64,000 bases of DNA from positions 4,160,001 to 4,224,000 of the forward strand of contig OX442324.1 in NCBI GenBank assembly GCA_949358305.1, written 5' to 3'. Origin of the DNA: Strigamia acuminata. Taxonomy: Eukaryota; Arthropoda; Chilopoda; Geophilomorpha; Linotaeniidae. Made by a program: the position numbers and the translations under genes. The notes under the pieces are model-generated. The model did no database searches. It was not told where the DNA came from and saw only the letters and a list, made by a program, of their open reading frames with translations. This document shows, piece by piece, positions 36,301 through 50,200 of the stretch. How positions within the stretch are numbered: the first letter of the stretch is position 1; each line of letters begins with the position of its first letter.

Positions 36301-39266
36301 TTATTTCTAATTAGTTTCCTTTGTGCAAAGGAAGGAAAAGGGTAAAGAAATAGGTCAACGGTCACTGATTTTAACTTAATCCCTATTATAGGTGGTGGTT
36401 AAGAGATTGTAAATCTAGGTTCACACTAGGAAGTAGTAAACAGCCAATCACAAGGCCGCAACATTCAAAATAAAAATAGCAGATAAGAGTAAATGAAACG
36501 AGTTACTATTTTAGCTGTGGAGTGTGGATTGTTGTTGAAAAGAAAGAAAGAGGAAAATAAAAGAAGAAAAAATCTTCTTTTCGCGGTGGATTTTGCGATC
36601 ACGTGACACAATGATTGAATTTCAATGGTGGCATTAAGGGTCTGCCGTTACTTCCTTTCTGTAATTGCTTGTTTTCGGTGTGGGGTCGCGAGATTTCGCG
36701 AAAATCATATATAATAGCGAATAGGAATTATTACTGGGAAAAAGAAAAGAAAAATCCTCGGCAAATGGAGTAATCGCGGATCGAGTTAAACAGGGAAACG
36801 AAAAGGGATTTTCTGCGAAATGATGAAAACACGCGAAATAAAACGAAATAAAACTCAAAACAAAGTAAAACTCAAATAAAACTAAGCAAAACTCAAATAA
36901 AACGAAATACAACTCAATAAAACAAAATAAAACCCAAAAATAATACCGAAACAAAATTTTCATTTCCTTGTGGTTGTGATTGTTGAGTAATCAAACCAGT
37001 TTGGTCGAAATTTGACGTCGTTTGCATCGTTTTCCCACGAACTCCCGATTCTTTTGTGTCGTTTTTCCAATTCGTGTTTGGGAGCTGGGTTTAGTGATCC
37101 TAAAAATCCGCCAAATTTATTTTCCGCAGCATTTCCGTTTCGCTAATTAAACTTCAATCCAAATCACCACTTTTCATTTATCCACCCAAAACCTTTTTTA
37201 ATTTTCGCGCTTATTCCCCCCCCCCCCCAAAAAAAAATCCCATTGCCCCTTTCTCCACTTCACTTTTCCTTTCCTTCCTGCATTCCTACCACTTACACCA
37301 AATAAAAAAAAATAAAAATAAAAAAAAAAATCTTTTTGGCACAATATTGTATTGGGAAAGGGAAGTGTGCTCGGATATATGAATTAGATTAGATTCGCGA
37401 ACATGGCGGTCGAAAAAAGTGACTTTACAATCAATTTCTGCGCCAAATTCGCAACTTCCATTCAATTCGCTTATTTGCATGTCACCCGTCCCGTTTCCCA
37501 TCCAAAAAAATAAAAATAATGTACAAACACGAGTATATCAGCAATCATTAAACTACAATGGTTGCGTAACGTTTCATCGAGGTCACTAGAGTACTTTTGC
37601 CAACGGCTGAAGTCGCTTCTCTCCACTTCTCTTTCCCACCCTCAATCTCATTGATTCAGTACATACTTTTACAATTGATATGGATGGAAGACCAGATCAT
37701 AGCGTGACAATTTGAGTAATGCTTCTCGCGAAATGACAAAAGGCACACACGAAACGTTTTCATTAGTATTCATACCCCTCCAATTAATTCGGACCATTTT
37801 TCTTCTTAATCAAATGACATTTTAATATTCGAAAAACCAAAAAAACAAACCTCGTTGCAAAAAAAAAAAAAAAAAAATTGTTTTCCACCACTAGGTGTCA
37901 TAACTCACGGTTATTATTATTACTTGCATAAAGTTTCGAATCAAAACCGGTACAAACTGCGAGAATATTCACTCTTTTGGCCACACCTCGCCTCCATTTG
38001 GGTTCCTTTTTGGCTTCTAAATTTACTAATAAAATTAATAATTCATGTTTGATTCATTGATCGAGGTGCCCGAAATAAACCGAGCTTAAAAAGTCGAGTT
38101 TTGCAAACAGAAAAATCAACGCCACCCGGCTACTATTCACACCCAGCTACTATTTTCTCATTTAAAATTAACAATTATTATTGTATTATTATTATTTATT
38201 ATTATTTGCTTTTAATTGTATTCCGAACTTATTCATTCAACGTGGCAAAACCAACTGTGCCTTTATCACATCACACAGCCTGTTCGCAGCCAGAAAATTG
38301 GATTGACTTTGGTCAAATCATTCTGTTCCTGTTTCGAATAAAACTGATTTACTATCGCACCATCTTAAAGCACACTGCCAACCGCAAACACTGCACAAAA
38401 ATCACAGCAACTTTGATAAAACTCTAAAAATAAATTCACCAAAAGCAATTAAATCCACTTCGAGCATTGTATGCTAATTCCTCTGAAAAATTCCATTCAA
38501 ACAACGAGCAATGAAAATTTTAATGCCCACCAACTTAAAGAAAACCCTACCCAAACGCCAAACCATTCAAACAAAACAAAACAAACAAAAAAAAATTAAA
38601 AATATTAAAAAATAATTAACCGTTTAATTAACAAGTGTTTTAAAAGCACGTGACGCCATTAAATCTCGCATTTCCAATCCCAAATAACCCTTCTTCTATC
38701 CGAAAATCCCAACACTGATGCGGTTCTTTAATCCTTTTATTCCAGCAGTGTAAACATCAAATATCATGTGTTGGTTCAATATTTGCTCTTGTCTCCAATG
38801 TGGCGCCGTCTTGCGTTATTTATGAGGGGTAAATAAAAGTATACGGGGCTCACAATTAATAGTAAGGGCACTAAGAGGATTAACTCCAATACATTTTGAT
38901 CCATTTTATTTATTGCTCGACTGGATGCATATATATATCTATTTTTCTACATTTTTTCTCTCGTTTCCTTTTACTTTCTCTATTAAGCCTAACTTGTGGA
39001 GAAGCCAGGGGATCTGAGCTCGGCTTGATTTAATTAAAACCACCGGCCTCTCTCTCCACACACCAATTACATTAATTTAATTCCATTGACAGTAAAACTG
39101 CGATGACGAGCCAGTAATTAATTAAATATTCATTGTAATAATGACGATAAAGCAAAAAAAAATATATAAAATAATGGGCTGTTTAGAATAAACTTTGCAA
39201 GTGGAATTTCTTGGCTCAACTTTCTAGACAGGGTGAATAAGACCATAAAACTTGGTTCCCATAGAC

Positions 39267-39304
<38 letters not shown>

Positions 39305-42300
39305 ATTTTGTTGTATTTTTTTTTCCATACCCTACTACTCTTTTTAAATTTGGTGGTGTGTTCATGGCACCAATGAAATTAGCCTCAGCCACACTGGACA
39401 TGATGGCCGCCCACAATCAATAAGGTCATGGAGTGAGGTCAGTGCACAGTCCCTTCCATTTGAGAAGTTGGGTGTCCACCGTTCAAAATTCACACATTTA
39501 CACCGCCATCTTTGTGTTTTTTTTTCTCTCCTCTTTTTAATTCGATTAAACAAGCATGATTTGAAAAAAAATACCTCGGTTTAAAAAGCACTAAAAACCG
39601 ATGTATTTTTAAAGATAAATTTTTACGAAATAAATCTAAATTATGTCAAAAAATACATTTCCGGTTATACTTATTTTAATAAGAGTGTTCTTTTAAAACA
39701 GCCCAGCACCTGTCACCCATTCCAGGCACACATTTAATAGATTTAAAAAGGAAAAAAAAAAAAAAAAAAGAGAAGAAAAAAAAAAAAAACCCAAACTAAA
39801 TTTAAACTCGAGTTATTCACAGGTGCACCTGCATTGGAATTTCCGGAAGTGACATCAGTTCCGATCATTATGAGAATGTGATTGTGAGCAACTATTTAGG
39901 TCTGGATTCCTGATCTACATTCTTTCAACAGGTTAATCAACCTTATTCACGCTTTTTCCGAATGAAAAACTTACCAAAAAAAATTAAATTAAATAAAAAC
40001 AGAGAAAAATTATTTTCAGATTCCCAAATTTACTTTTTATCTGCAAATTTAGACTAAAAATTTCTTTTTCCTGCCTATTATCTTCAACAGATTCCACATT
40101 TCCGCTTCCGCGTATTGTAACACATGGCCGACAAAAATAAACGCTCGCTACAATCCTTATAACCTTAAGCCCAAGCACCAATTTATAAAAAAAAAATTTT
40201 AAAAAAGAATTCAAAATATTTATTTTCAATTTTAAATTTCTAGACAAAATTTTAAAAAAAAATCTCGCAAAATCAATTTAAAAAAAAAAAAAAAAAAAAA
40301 AATTTTCAATTTTCAATTTTCAATTTTCCAACAAAATTCAAGTGTCAGACAAAATCATTTTTTTTCTTTAATTTTAAAAGTTAAAAAAAAAATTTCAAAA
40401 TATTTAGATAGGGGTTAGGTGAGTGATTGAAGGAGGATCCATTTTGTTTGGTTTAGGGGTGTGGAGTTCAAGGAGAGCAGGAGGTGGGGGTTGGCTGGGG
40501 CAGCAATGAGCCCCATTGAAAAGGTGACACTTGGGGAGGGAGAAAATACAGTGAGGTTGTCCAAGGGGAAAAACCGGAATTTAAACAAAACACATTTTTA
40601 TTGATGACAATATCCTCTACCAACACACTAAACACTCACCTGTGTGACGCCATCATGTTATATTTCTCTCTTATCTCCCGAGATTGTGTGTAAATACCTT
40701 CGTACATTAACATAATTACGTCTTCAAAAACCAAAAATCTTTTTCGTCCTTTTCGATGCGACGTATCGTTCGAAGAAAAATCACTTTCGATTTTCCATTC
40801 CCAACATTTAATTTGCTTTTTTAAGCTGTAAACTTCATGCAGTAAAAATATCCTCAATTTTAATCTTTTTTTTCTTTCTTTATTTATTTATTTTCTATTC
40901 TTGACATGATTTCGAACCCAGACCATTTCAGAATAGCTGATGGAGCACAATAAAAGATGGGTACCAAATATGAGTGCTGAATAGAAATGACCTCAATTAA
41001 AAAAAAAGAAAAAAGAAGCAAAGAAAAAAAATTCCAATTTCTCGAAAAATTTTCAAATCTGGTTTACTTCAAGATAAGAAGAAAATAATAAAACAAAAAA
41101 ACAAAAATGGAAGACAGCCTATTAACATTACTATCACAAATCAACTGCTTTTCGTCCATTAAACAACAGCTGCACTCCTATATTTGGTTTTTTTTTCCTA
41201 CAACAAGAGTATTAATTTGCCACCAGATGGTGTTTCGGCCTCACAAAAGGGGAAAGGAAGAGGCCATGTTGGAATTCATTTCATTCACAAGTAAAAATCG
41301 CTTTGGCAGCAAAGACCGGAGGTGGGGTGGATTCCAATAATCTTCCAACGAAATTAAGCACGAGTCAACAAGGGTTAAAATTAATTTGAAATAATATCAA
41401 CACCTAAGAGTTTTCCTTTCCATTTCACGTTCCAAAAATAAAAATTCCCTTACAATTCATTCTAGTTCCTTCCCCCTCTAATTAAAACCAGAATCTCACC
41501 ATTTCCAACAAGTTTTCGTCAATTCTCTCAACAAAACAGCTCCAAATTTAACACTAACGGATGGACACCATTTTTAACTCGCTTCAAAACTTCACCGGTC
41601 GTTCTGCTTGCATTGTCAACTGTTTCAGCGTCACTTTTCAGGGGTTAAAAACCAAACCGGTAAACTTAATAAAAATTTTAACAAAAGAGAGCAAAATTTA
41701 CATAAAAAAAAAATCACGATTATTTCATTTTTTTTAAAAAAAAAAAAAAATAAACTTAATTTTTTACATCCTACATTTGACCGTTTGACGTCTACCTAAT
41801 TGCATAATCTCCTATTAAAGCATAACTACTGTAATGTTCTCCATCATACTAAATTTGAAATGCAATTAAACTTTATCGCAAACACCCTCGATATCAGTAA
41901 AATATCGTTAGTGGAATCCAACATGGCGAAATATAACCGGCCAAGTCAAGTGGCCAACTGTGGCTCTCCTCTCTTTTCCCTCCTGTTGTTACAATGAACT
42001 TTTCTGTCTGCTTTGCGCTCTCATACAGGAGGAAGTGGCAATAGGCCTAAGTAATACTCGACAAACCATACTGAATCACAGTTTCAACTTTGAACTGTAT
42101 AAATGTCCAAAAACCTATTATTATTATCATTATTTTTTACTTCTAAAAAGTAAATAAACAAACAAAATAAAAATAAAAATAAAAATCCACGATCTCCTCT
42201 ATAAGCCTACGATGGAATTGTGGGTATTGATTGTATCAAGCAAGGAAGGAAATCTCAAATATCCACTTGCACACTTGGCCTTATATTGATCCAACAATAA

Positions 42301-45300
42301 ATGTAGGGGGATTATTTGATTGATGGTTTAGCCATCATCTTTATTTCTCGAAAAATATCAACATTTTAATATTTATTAATTTTTTTTTTTTTAAAAAAAT
42401 ATTTCTTTTTTCTGCCCTCAACATTAATCTACTTGACAATAAACCTTGATTTCCCTTTTTATCTCCATTTCCAATGTAAAAAAATGTAAAAAATTCAAAT
42501 CATGACCATTTTAATTTTTTTTCAGACTGTACATACAACATTTAAAAAAAATTTTTTTCTTATCATAAAAACCTTGGCAAATTGCCACCTCAACAGGTGC
42601 GCAACTAAATAAAAGTGGAGGCCAGTGAAAGAAGAAAAAAAAAGGCTTTAAAAGAAGTAATACTCTCAAGCATTTCCCCTCTTCTTTTAACATACAATGG
42701 CACTAACAGCGAGCGTTTCGCAGTTATTCAACGCCCGGGATGACAAATAACACGTAATTTATTAAATCCAAAAACCCCAATAATTGATTGGAATCCCCAA
42801 TGCTCACTCCTGAGCATAATTTCTCAAGTTACTTTACAATTCAATGACACTTGGTAATTTGAACAAAAACAAAGGGCTGCGCAAATCAATCGACTTTTCT
42901 TTGTAATATACTTGCAAATATTTCCACCACTTACCGTATAAAATATATACATATATCTTCGAAAATGCATCACAAACGTTTTAAATTTTAATTTAAAACG
43001 TTTGCCAGACATTTCTCGCTCTAAAAAATGCACTAAACGTTCTAACTTTTAATTTAAAACGCTTGGCACACTTATTTTTTCCTCCTTAAAATATTACACT
43101 AAACGTTTTAATTATTTTAAAACGTTTGCCAAACTTTTCTCTCCTCCTACCAAACGTTTTAATGTTGACTTTAAAACGCTTGGCATAAGTATTTATGTTT
43201 AAAAAGAAAACACGTACTAAACGTTCTAAACATTAATTTAAAACGTTTAGCGTATGTTTTACGCTGTAAAACGAGTACTAAACATTTTAAACTGTTAATT
43301 TAAAACATTTGGCAGAAGTTTTACGTCATAAAAAGTGACAGAAACAAAAACAAAAATCATTTGGACGACGCAACCAATCACAATGACAATAACAATGACA
43401 CGAATTCAAGTAAAATTCAAGACACTCACCTGCAACTGTTGATTAGCCTGATTAATATGAATTTGTTGTGTCTGGCTGATCTGGAGACTAGGCCTCGACT
43501 GCGACCTAGACGGGTTGGGGTACTGTCCAGGTGCCATGCCGTTGCCTTGGATGTATTGGGACTGCAACAGATTGTTATTCCCGCTTTGGGTGGCAACCGG
43601 CGTGGAGTTCGCCTGCACGTTGCCGACCGAGCTCGTGGTCACGGGCTCGGTGTAGTGCGACAACGGCTTCGTACTGCCGAAACTCAACGGCTGGTTCGAA
43701 CTTTGAACCCCGGGAGGCGTGCTCAACGAGTTCCTCCCGCCAGGCCCCGCCGGGTTGTTGGGCTGGCCCAGATTCGGCTTCTGGTCCACCGACGACAACC
43801 TCTGCATGTGCATCGCGTGTTGCTGCCTTTTGCACATATCCATGTCCATGTTCATCGTACTGTACACATTGCTGTTCGGCTCCTGCTTCATCATCCCGCT
43901 GTTGCCGACGGCTTGCGAGAAGGGAAACATGCTGGCAGGACTGCTCTTTCCCATGTACGGCCCCGAATTGGACGGAGGACCCATATACTCGCCCGACGAC
44001 TGTCCGTTGGAGTATTGGGGTGCGGGAGGTAGAGCGAAATCGTTGCCGAACGGCGACCTCGAGTGCGGCGACGAGATTCCGATCTGCATCTGCTTCTGCT
44101 GCATGTTCTGGTGCAGCTCCGCCATCTGCTTCAGCGTCTGCGCAGCCGGGCTGGGTTCCTTGATGTTGAAGTCCAAACCCAGGGGAGGATAGTTCGGCAG
44201 CCTCCCGTGCTGCATGCCGCCCGAGCTGCTCACCGAATCGAACAGCGACGAAGTGGCGTTGCTCGACGCCGATGAAAACTGATTGCCGCCCAGGCTCTTC
44301 CCCACGTCCAGCAGCCCCGACGTGCTCGTCGAAGACACCAGATCTTTGTCGTGCTCGTCGCTGTTCTTTACACTGTCGGTCGTGTCTTCGAACTTGTCGA
44401 AGTTGAAATCGGCGATGATGTCGGGAGTCAATTCGGCGATCAAGTCTTTTAAGGTATCTGGGTGAATGATCTCGTCCGTTGAATCCTCCATGAAAGCAAA
44501 ATTCGACAACGAGTCCGGAAGACCGGTGTTTCCGTTGGTGAGTGGGTCGCCAGATCCCAAAAGGCAACCGTCCAGTTCGAGTTCCGGTTCTTGTTTGCAT
44601 TCGATCGTATTCCTGTTTTGGTCCTGCATTTTCGAACTGCCCGTCGACCCGCTGTTCGCACCTTCCTTCACGTTGCCCGACATCGCCTTCACCGTCACAT
44701 TCGTCTGGATTTGCTGCGATTGCGATGAGCCGGTGCTGGTGAACTGCTGCACAATTTCAACGGAAAACTGAGTCATGTTTGGGTTGCCATTGTTGCAGGT
44801 TCGCGACAATTTCGACGGATGATCCTCCTCGTAATCGGACGTCGATTCCGATGGTCTTTTCAGGATTTTCTGCTGGTTTGCAGACTGCAAGAGAAAAAAA
44901 ATCAACAAAAAAACAAAACAAAAACCAAAAAAACATTTTTAAACTATTTTCAAAACTTTTTTCATTCAAATTTCACTATCTCACGACCCCACCATCAACT
45001 GATTATGCATGTTTGTTATTTGGTGCCTAACTGCGCACTCTCGACTGTTTTTCCTTCTTTTTTTCGCAATTCGGATAAATTACTCTGATTATCATCATTA
45101 TATAATTTTGTTTCTAAACGCTTATAAATATTTAAATTAAATTTAAAAAAAAAAAAAAAACAATTTACTCCCATTGTAATGCATTTTAGCGAGTGTGATT
45201 AAACGACTAATCGCACTATTGATTTATGGCTCATCAATGCATCATTAAATCAGAGTTTGAATCAAATTTCCCGTGGCGCAAACGTTATTTTTAGATCACC

Positions 45301-46412
45301 AACGGATCAGGGTCCAATTTGGATCGAGTAACAGGTCCAACTACACTTGCAAACAATATAGGCCTAACACCACCAGTTGATGGGGCCCATTTCGCCTCTT
45401 GATCCATATTGATGAGTTCTCATGTAAATTTCTCATTTTACAATTCGGATTCGACCTTAGGCGATTTTGTAGCGGCAATAAAGTGGCAACACAAAATGGA
45501 CCTTATTTAAATTTCTCATCAACTGCAAAACGAAATGACTTTGCACCAAACCTTGACATGCCCGGCTATTACTATTTCTCACTTTTATCTACCAAACTAA
45601 ATAAATACGGATAAAGACAAATACAGCCATTTTTATTATGACATTTTTAAGACTTAATTTATATTTCATTCCAGTTGCCACAGCAACTAAATATCAATAT
45701 CAACACACTGGGCTGTGATAACACTGGGAAAGTTTACTGACTCAACGAAAATTGCATAATTCCATCAATCGGAATTATTTCCACATTTTTTTCTTTTCTT
45801 TCAATAAGAAAAAATTTTTAAAATGCCTTTTACGCTTTATACATCGTTTCATTCACCGTGTCTGGCAGTAAAAAAAAAAAAAAATATTACTTTTTTTCTT
45901 TTTTTAAAATTAAAAAAAAAAATCTCTATCTAGAAAATTATTAAAATTAAAAAAAAAAAAACGAGATTAAAACATGTTTAGAATATTCTGTGCTTTGCTT
46001 TTCACATTTATCCAAGCTAAATATAACCCATCTCAGAGCACTTTTTAAATTTTTTAAAAATTTAATATTTCATTTTTTTTCTCTCTCTCTTCTCCAGTGT
46101 TTAGAAATAATAATAAAAGAAAAATAGAAAAAAAATTTACATTTCCAACTTCATTCGTTTTTTATAACTTACCCCAAGTTGTTCCTTTTTATGTTGCTGC
46201 TCGGAATTACTTTTTTTATTCTGTTTTTTACTTTTCGGCTCGAGGTACCTTTGTTGCAATAATATCGTCCCTTGTTTATGCTGTTGATACAAGCCATTTG
46301 TTGCAATTTCGTAGCGAGGCAGACAGGAGTCGTGGTGTTGCCGATAATCCTCGATTCGTCTCCGTAAACGTTCGACAATCGCCTGTTTTTTCGGGGGTAA
46401 CACGTCCCCCAT
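32444..46412 (-). CDS. mam: Mastermind, Notch transcriptional co-activator
   Basis: Three coding exons: 46412-46173, 44884-43430 and 33721-32444. All junctions are phase 0 with good GT-AG sites, giving 990 residues. An in-frame TAA lies six bases before the ATG. Residues 1-80 are the MamL1 domain (LPPKKQAIVERLRRRIEDYR, SCLPRYE, LLQQRYLE), the long kinked helix that lies along the Notch ICD-CSL(Su(H)) complex. The rest is disordered and rich in Gln, Met, Ser, Asn and Pro. It has acidic patches such as DEIIHPDTLKDLIAELTPDI and DFNFDKFEDT, a polyglutamine run encoded at about 33350-33400, and a C-terminal acidic-hydrophobic end (FNLDLLDNLPDAG). Mastermind recruits p300/CBP and CDK8 to Notch targets in the nucleus. 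Intron 1 is 1.3 kb; intron 2 is 9.7 kb. Confidence 0.93.
34580..34604. repeat. (TC)n microsatellite
   Basis: An uninterrupted run of about twelve TC dinucleotides inside mastermind intron 2. Confidence 0.9.
35818..36160. promoter_or_regulatory. CpG-richer patch with NRF1, YY1 and E-box motifs
   Basis: Within mastermind intron 2 the sequence changes to a higher CpG density. It holds GTGCGG-TCT-CCCGCAC at about 35854-35871, a CCGCCATTTT YY1-type site near 36002, the palindrome GCGCATGCGC (NRF1-type) at 36062-36071 and a CACGTG E-box near 36151. Another CACGTG lies near 36600. This could be an internal promoter or enhancer; no exon beside it was identified. Confidence 0.3.
42974..43325. repeat. 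six-unit array of short inverted repeats
   Basis: Six units begin at 42974, 43035, 43101, 43152, 43219 and 43280, so spaced 51-67 bp. Each has a left arm AAACGTTTTAAA, a loop of about 4-8 nt and a right arm TTTAAAACGTTT, usually flanked by (C/T)ACT on the left and GGCA on the right. Unit 1 is perfect over 12 bp. Between units 5 and 6 there is an extra dyad, GTTTTAC-GCT-GTAAAAC, at 43256-43272. The array ends about 100 nt from the exon 2 donor in mastermind intron 2. Confidence 0.85.
44885..46172 (-). other. mam: mastermind intron 1
   Basis: Starts GTAAGT (46172-46167) and ends TCTCTTGCAG before 44884. AT-rich; no exon, gene or transposon end was noticed. Confidence 0.8.
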
Positions 46413-47258
46413 AATTTAGTGAAGTAAGTTCGATTTGGCGCACCATACGAAGATCAGCCACAAAAAAAGTCACAAACGGCGCACCACTGTCACCAAAAAC
46501 AACTCCACGCCGTTTTTTAACTACAAGAAACACTTGTAAACTTCTTGCCACTACATGTCCTCATTTCCAGTAAGAATCGCTGCGAAATTTGGTGAAAAAA
46601 GAGCAATTAAATCGCTGGTTCGGAGTTCCGTTGTCGCGTTATCAGACGAGTTTGTGTGATATTTACAGTTAATTCGTTCGAGAATAGTCCAAAAACTCAC
46701 CAAATATTATTTCACGTTCATACATCCCAAATCGGACAAACAGAAGTAGTGTAAAAGGCAGAAAACCGCCGGAGAAACTCGCTCCTTTCGACACCCGACC
46801 TGCCAACTTTTGAACAAGATTCCGATTGAAGCCCTGCCAGGGAGCAGCCCGTGCCTAGTCACTACATCCGGGGTTTGTTGCTCCCTAATTTCATTATTTA
46901 TGAATGTTTTTGAGTGACGCATATCAATAACGGAATCCAATGAGAATTTGAGAGTTGATGACATCATACTTTTGTTCTTTAGAGCACGGATCTAAATCCA
47001 AGAAAATTATTGATGACGCAATTTCTTCTCACATGTGTTGTTGAAAAGTAGAAAACATCCGTTATCACACAAAGATTCGTAAATCTTTGAAGTAAAATCG
47101 GTATTAAAGTTTTTTAAAAAGGAAACGAAACTTATTTTTTTTTACAGACATTAAAAATTTGAAAAATTCCTATGGAAACATTCTCTCTCTTGAAATTCCA
47201 AAGATTTTTGCTCTCAGTCGCGAGCTTGCACAATCACGTGACCCTACACACTTGCAAG
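46413..47258. promoter_or_regulatory. divergent mastermind/TRAP1 intergenic promoter region
   Basis: 846 bp separate the two start codons, which point away from each other. The region should hold both 5' UTRs and promoters. TCACGTGAC at 47234-47242, a USF/MITF/TFEB-type E-box, lies 17 bp before the TRAP1 ATG. No TATA box is obvious on either side. Shared or co-ordinated expression is possible but not shown. Confidence 0.5.
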
Positions 47259-47266
47259 ATGGCGGC
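47255..47266 (+). promoter_or_regulatory. TRAP1: TISU element at the TRAP1 start codon
   Basis: CAAGATGGCGGC matches the TISU consensus (SAASATGGCGGC) at every position and contains the TRAP1 ATG at 47259. TISU is known in vertebrates as a combined YY1-type promoter and scanning-free translation-start element in genes with very short 5' UTRs, often mitochondrial ones. That fits the product here. Confidence 0.65.
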
Positions 47267-50200
47267 TACCGCGAAGTTATTAACCGTAGGGAGACTGGTT
47301 GCAAAAAATCAGTTTTTAATTAAATCTGCGAGATTTTGGTCGACGGCATTGCGTTTGCCATATAATAAAGGTATGTTTTTAATGAATAAAAATTACTGTA
47401 AGTGATAGAGGCGAACCAAACGGTTAGAAAACAGATTTGAAATTGCATGTCACCAGTGCAGCGTGCGGAGTTCATTCAATGGAGGGTTGAATCTTGGACG
47501 ACGCTTCGTCCAAGGTTGAATTCAAAAAAAGAAACATTGTGTGCATTTAACAGTATTTAAATAGTTACTCCGTTGGTTATTTGTAGAAAATTCTATATTT
47601 TTAATCATTTTATTCAATTATTTTATTTCAATGTTAAAAAAAATTCTAATAATTATTCTAAGTGAAAGAAACTAATTATTTGTTTAACGTAAACTATGTA
47701 GAAGAAAATTTTTCTTTTGTTTTCTAAATGGTTTTCTCGTCTGCTTTCCTCCTTTACTTTTACTTTATCTTTGAATTCCATTCGTTCGCCATCAATAAAC
47801 TTGAGAAACGCTGAAATGCACGTGATATAAAATTTTTATTACACGTTTTGTAGAGTTTTCCAAGAAACTTGTGATTTATGGGTGATTAATTTCGCAAAAT
47901 GGCGGCAACAAAAACCCAAGAAAAACACAAAAGATTAAATTTAGAAAATGTAAACACAAATTAATTCCAACGCAAGATAAAAAAAAAAGGTAAAAAAAAA
48001 AAATAATCTAAAAAAATATCTTCAAAAAAAAGAAGAAAACCCAAATAAAAAGAAAAGAAAAATGTTTGTAATAATAAATGATAAATGATTATCCTTTGAA
48101 ATTAATCACCAGTTGGCGCTAATCGAACTCCCTCTCGCGGTGCACGTCAGAAGCAATCGCATCTCCAAGGTCGCCTCTGTAGAGAAACTAGATTTTTCTA
48201 AAAGCATTTTTATCAGTTGCTTTAATCAGCAGAAAGAAGTAAAATGGATGAATGCAACACTGTTGAATCTAATCACTGTTGAATAATAAAGAGACAATTG
48301 TTCATACATCAAATTAAAAAAAAAAAAAAGATGCAAGATTTACCAACCGGATACAAGAGATAAAGTAGTACATTTACAGCTATATTTGAGCAAAGAAAAA
48401 GTGGTTTGGAAGATTGTGGGCGCTTTTACCCATTATGCAAGTAGTAGTGAAAGGGAAAATTCAAAATGGCACTGCTATAAATCTTGGGAAAGGTCTTTCA
48501 CCTGTTGTTGAGGGTAAGGCACCTTGTTTTGTTGGCTGACCAGTCCTGCTTTGCTTTGCTTTGCTTTGCTTTGAATCTCCCTCGATTTGGTTTCGCCCTT
48601 CCTTTATCACATCCTCCCTTTATTTTTTCACGTTGTGAAGGAAGAGTTGGCTTGATGAGGTTCAGCCGAGCAAAACTCAATAGTTTAAGCAACAAACATT
48701 AAATTGAAAACGTTGTGTATTTCCTCCAAGAATACTCATCTTTCTTTGTGTTTGTTTTCAACTGTGGTGTTGAGTTCCGTTTTGATTCACAGTTCATTGC
48801 TGTTTCTCAAATTAAGCCTCGTTTAATTATTTGTGTGGAAATTTGAAATAGGACGCGTGAAATTAATTTTTGTTTTTGGTAACTTGACCACGGCGAGTTG
48901 TTTTGAAATTACAATGCGTTCTTCGGGGGATCAGAGGACTACTTGTGCTGGTTTTGGGTCGTATTTTGTGAAGAAAATATCGCAACTGACAAAAATCCGC
49001 TCGATTTTTAGATGGGGAATTTAATCGCGCGAGTTATGACGACATACGAGAAAGACTTCCAACATTAAATAAATAAATAAATAAATACATAAATAGTGGT
49101 GATTAGTCTTTTTTTTGCGTTATGGATGCCGAAAGAATTTTTCTTCTTAATTTTTCTTAATTTTTCTTAATTTTTTTAGCGGTAAATGAAATGGCAAATT
49201 CGATTTTTACCAATTGAATTGAATTTGCGCAAATCTGGTATTAAACACCCTGAGATAGAGTAGGGGATTAAAAGTACGAGACAGTACAGCTGTAATGGGT
49301 GATTTACGAAATCCCACAATGCCATTGCGTAATCTTTTTCTAGGGTTAAACAATCGTATTATCGGATTTGTTGCTCGGCTGTTGATCTTACAATTTGATA
49401 CTGTAGCGGGGGCTTCGTATTTTACATTTTCAACCACGTTAAAGAATCTATTTTTTTTTTTTTTTAAAAAGAAAGGATGTTACAATTTTTTTGTTTTTAG
49501 AGTGACGGTGGTTAGTTTTTCATGCGGCCAAAGGTTGACTTGCAGCGGCCGCCAGATTGAAACTCCATATCCGAAAAAAAAGTGAAAAGTGAAATTGTTA
49601 ATTAGATTATATCGCGTCTTGTAGAATGAAATTGGTGTTGTTATGCTTTAATATTGGTCGATTTAATAATGAAATGTATTATTTCTCGTTTTTCAATGGG
49701 GATTATAATTTTATTCTATTTTTTTTGTTATGCACAGTTAATTGGTAGTGTTATTTCACTGTTTTGTACACGAGTTGGCGTTGTTAATGACTCCTGCTGT
49801 ATATTGTTAATTACACATTATTGATTTTCTCATTGCAGGGTTACCGGGTCTCGCTGTGTCTGGTTGCCATGGCAACAGAGCTCAATTGGTGGGCCGTGGT
49901 CATCCTCACAGATTTCCATGTCACCTTTTATCAAGCGCCCAACCTGAAACTGATGAAATCTCCAAAGACTCAACGGGTGGTGAAAAAGTCATTGGTAAAT
50001 TTGTTAAGTTTTATAGTGTGATTAAAATTTTATTAAATTTTAATTTTTTAATTTTTAAAAAAAAATTAATTAATTTTTTTTTCGTGTTAAATTCCTAGGT
50101 CCGAGCGACAAACACGAATTCCAAGCTGAAACCAGAATGTTGCTTGAGATAGTTGCAAAATCTTTATACTCGGAGAAAGAGGTAGGTTAAATGGTGTAAT

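Larger units (their letters stand above)
33722..43429 (-). other. mam: mastermind intron 2
   Basis: 9.7 kb between a GTGAGT donor at 43429 and the TTATTCAG acceptor at 33722-33723. Mostly AT-rich with A/T runs. It contains a (TC)n tract at 34580-34604, a CpG-richer patch at 35818-36160, degenerate AAAACTCAAATA repeats near 36838-36950, and the hairpin array at 42974-43325. Short ATG frames on either strand (34807-35040, 41107-41340) have no supporting features. No further exon was recognised. Confidence 0.8.
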
